From: BJGO01 sp964640655 | Lineage (GTDB): Bacteria; Bacteroidota; Bacteroidia; Chitinophagales; UBA10324 | Assembly: GCA_964640655.1 (NCBI GenBank) | Contig: CAZXFT010000002.1 | Span: forward strand, 135,389 to 199,388 | Reading direction: 5' to 3' | Length of the DNA: 64,000 nt | In this document: positions 62,906 to 64,000 of the stretch, piece by piece | How the letters are laid out: every line of letters starts with the position of its first letter | How positions within the stretch are numbered: position 1 is the first letter of the stretch | Position numbers and translations under genes: made by a program | The notes under the pieces: model-generated | Databases searched by the model: none | Told to the model about the DNA's origin: nothing | What the model saw: only the letters and a program-made list of their open reading frames with translations

Positions 62906-64000
62906 CTATTGTTCTTCCTCAGCTGTCTGCTTTGGTTTCTGCTTGGTAAAATGTTTCAGCTTCACCACTTCCTTATCAGTAAGGTAACGCCAGTGTCCGC
63001 GCGGAATTTCTTTCTTCGTCAATCCGGCATAAAGCACACGGTCAAGCCCCACAACATCAAAACCCATATGTTCAAATATGCGGCGCACAATGCGGTTCTT
63101 GCCGTTGTGCAATTCTATTCCCACCTCATTCTTCAATCCGGTTCCGGCATAGTCCACATCATCGACTTCTGCTATTCCGTCTTCCAGGTCTATTCCCTCC
63201 TTAATCTCATCAAGCTCTTCTCGACTGATGTTCTTATTAAGAACTACATGATAAACCTTCTTCACTTCAAACGAAGGATGTGTCAGTTTTTGCGCCAACT
63301 CACCATCATTGGTCAGCAGCAGCAAGCCTGTAGTTTTACGGTCTAAACGACCTACGGGATAAATGCGCTCTTCGGTTACTCCTTTCAAAAGTTCCATCAC
63401 CGTGCGGCGGCCACGCTCATCGTCGGTTGTTGTAACAAAGTCTTTGGGTTTGTTCAACAAAATATAAACCTTGCGACCCGGTTCAACCACCTTCCCCTGA
63501 TAGGTTACCACTTCACCGGGTTTCACACGGTAGCCCATAGCTGTTATTACTTCCCCGTTAACAGTCACTTCGCCGGCTGCTATATGTTCGTCGGCTTCGC
63601 GGCGCGCACAAATACCCGCATTCGCTATGTATTTGTTCAGTCGTATGGTTTCACTCTTCCCAAACAAATTCAACTTCTCATCCTGATGCTCAAAAGTTCC
63701 TTCCTTCTCTATCTGTCTGCCTTTGTTCTTTTCAATATCAATAACTCTTTCCTTTTTTGGTTTTATTTCTTCTATCTCATCATAATAAGTTGAGCCAGCG
63801 TCCCTGCCTTTCTTCACAAAACCTTCATTGCCTTTTGGTTTATCACCATACTTTTTAAACGAACCTTTTCGGTCGTCGTTTTTAAATCCTCTCTTTTTGT
63901 ACCCGCCATAAGAATCACTTCTAAAAGATTTCTTTTTAAAATCATCACCACCTCGTGAACTGCGTTTACCAAATCCTTTATCATCGCTACTACTGCTGCG
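62906..64000 (-). CDS. rluB: rluB-type 23S rRNA pseudouridine synthase (5' partial)
   Basis: A pseudouridine synthase of the RsuA/RluB/RluE type that modifies rRNA. It has an S4 RNA-binding domain (IRLNKYIANAGICARREADE) and a catalytic domain with Asp in GRLDRKTTGLLLLTND and RNA-contacting KNRIVRRIFEHMGFDV. The frame is open through the window edge beyond the first GTG (63817): 61 further codons rich in Lys, Arg, Gly, Asp and Ser (for example KKRGFKNDDRKGS). The real protein therefore has a long basic, disordered N-terminus and the start is outside the window. RsuA or RluE cannot be excluded. Confidence 0.9.
   Translation of the reverse strand, partial: RSSSSDDKGFGKRSSRGGDDFKKKSFRSDSYGGYKKRGFKNDDRKGSFKKYGDKPKGNEGFVKKGRDAGSTYYDEIEEIKPKKERVIDIEKNKGRQIEKEGTFEHQDEKLNLFGKSETIRLNKYIANAGICARREADEHIAAGEVTVNGEVITAMGYRVKPGEVVTYQGKVVEPGRKVYILLNKPKDFVTTTDDERGRRTVMELLKGVTEERIYPVGRLDRKTTGLLLLTNDGELAQKLTHPSFEVKKVYHVVLNKNISREELDEIKEGIDLEDGIAEVDDVDYAGTGLKNEVGIELHNGKNRIVRRIFEHMGFDVVGLDRVLYAGLTKKEIPRGHWRYLTDKEVVKLKHFTKQKPKQTAEEEQ

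Noticed and set aside
62739..62987. Short plus-strand gene overlapping the rluB 3' end
   Set aside because: Starts at a TTG, has no family features and is antisense to rluB at its end; kept only as part of the repeat observation.

Overview
The window reads as a chromosomal segment of a Bacteroidota bacterium, most like the Chitinophagia/Sphingobacteriia-type gliding or environmental lineages. Evidence: six proteins end in type IX secretion (T9SS) C-terminal sorting domains; MurF is fused to alanine racemase; DUF4270, a GT5-only glycogen synthase and choice-of-anchor-L and FISUMP domain proteins are present; atpD-atpC stands apart from the rest of the ATP synthase genes; and many genes have the Bacteroidota -7 promoter element TAnnTTTG just upstream. 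Nothing here looks like phage, plasmid or transposon, and I found no tRNA, rRNA or CRISPR array.

Layout. 1-7 kb: tail of a T9SS cargo gene, then (minus strand) a methionine synthase split into two genes under a SAM-I riboswitch, purN and a lipoprotein. 7-17.6 kb: cell-wall genes (MltD-like transglycosylase, MurF-Alr fusion), kbl, a TMTC-like TPR membrane protein, trhO, grpE-dnaJ. 17.6-19.3 kb: a two-gene cassette, a PD-(D/E)XK-like protein plus a D12-class adenine methyltransferase, wedged between dnaJ and frr and probably a compact restriction-modification system. 19.3-32.7 kb: frr, T9SS cargo, an AIM24-like protein, hbd, an MscS channel, a degenerate arginase-fold protein, a DMT transporter, yicC, an L,D-transpeptidase, scpB, a sigma-54-type response regulator without a DNA-binding domain, a membrane Zn-peptidase and another T9SS-like protein.

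32.8-40 kb: a signalling block with a 1284-residue hybrid histidine kinase carrying its own receiver and HPt domain, two stand-alone receivers and a LytTR regulator. A TTGTCG/CGACAA-rich intergenic region lies after the kinase. 40-48.7 kb: DinB-like protein, gamma-carbonic anhydrase, M1 peptidase lipoprotein, biotin carrier protein, cyclophilin, an omega-amidase/aminotransferase pair and manC. 48.7-64 kb: T9SS cargo, atpD-atpC-FKBP, choice-anchor-L cargo, panC, GT5-like protein, DUF4270 lipoprotein, glmS, FISUMP cargo, DUF486 protein, a 21-bp tandem repeat array and an rluB-type pseudouridine synthase running off the window.

Most of the window is ordinary housekeeping. The parts most worth following are the putative restriction-modification pair, the 21-bp repeat array whose single open frame spells a heptad pattern, the TTGTCG cluster beside the signalling genes, the arginase-like protein lacking metal ligands, and the HTH-less sigma-54 activator.
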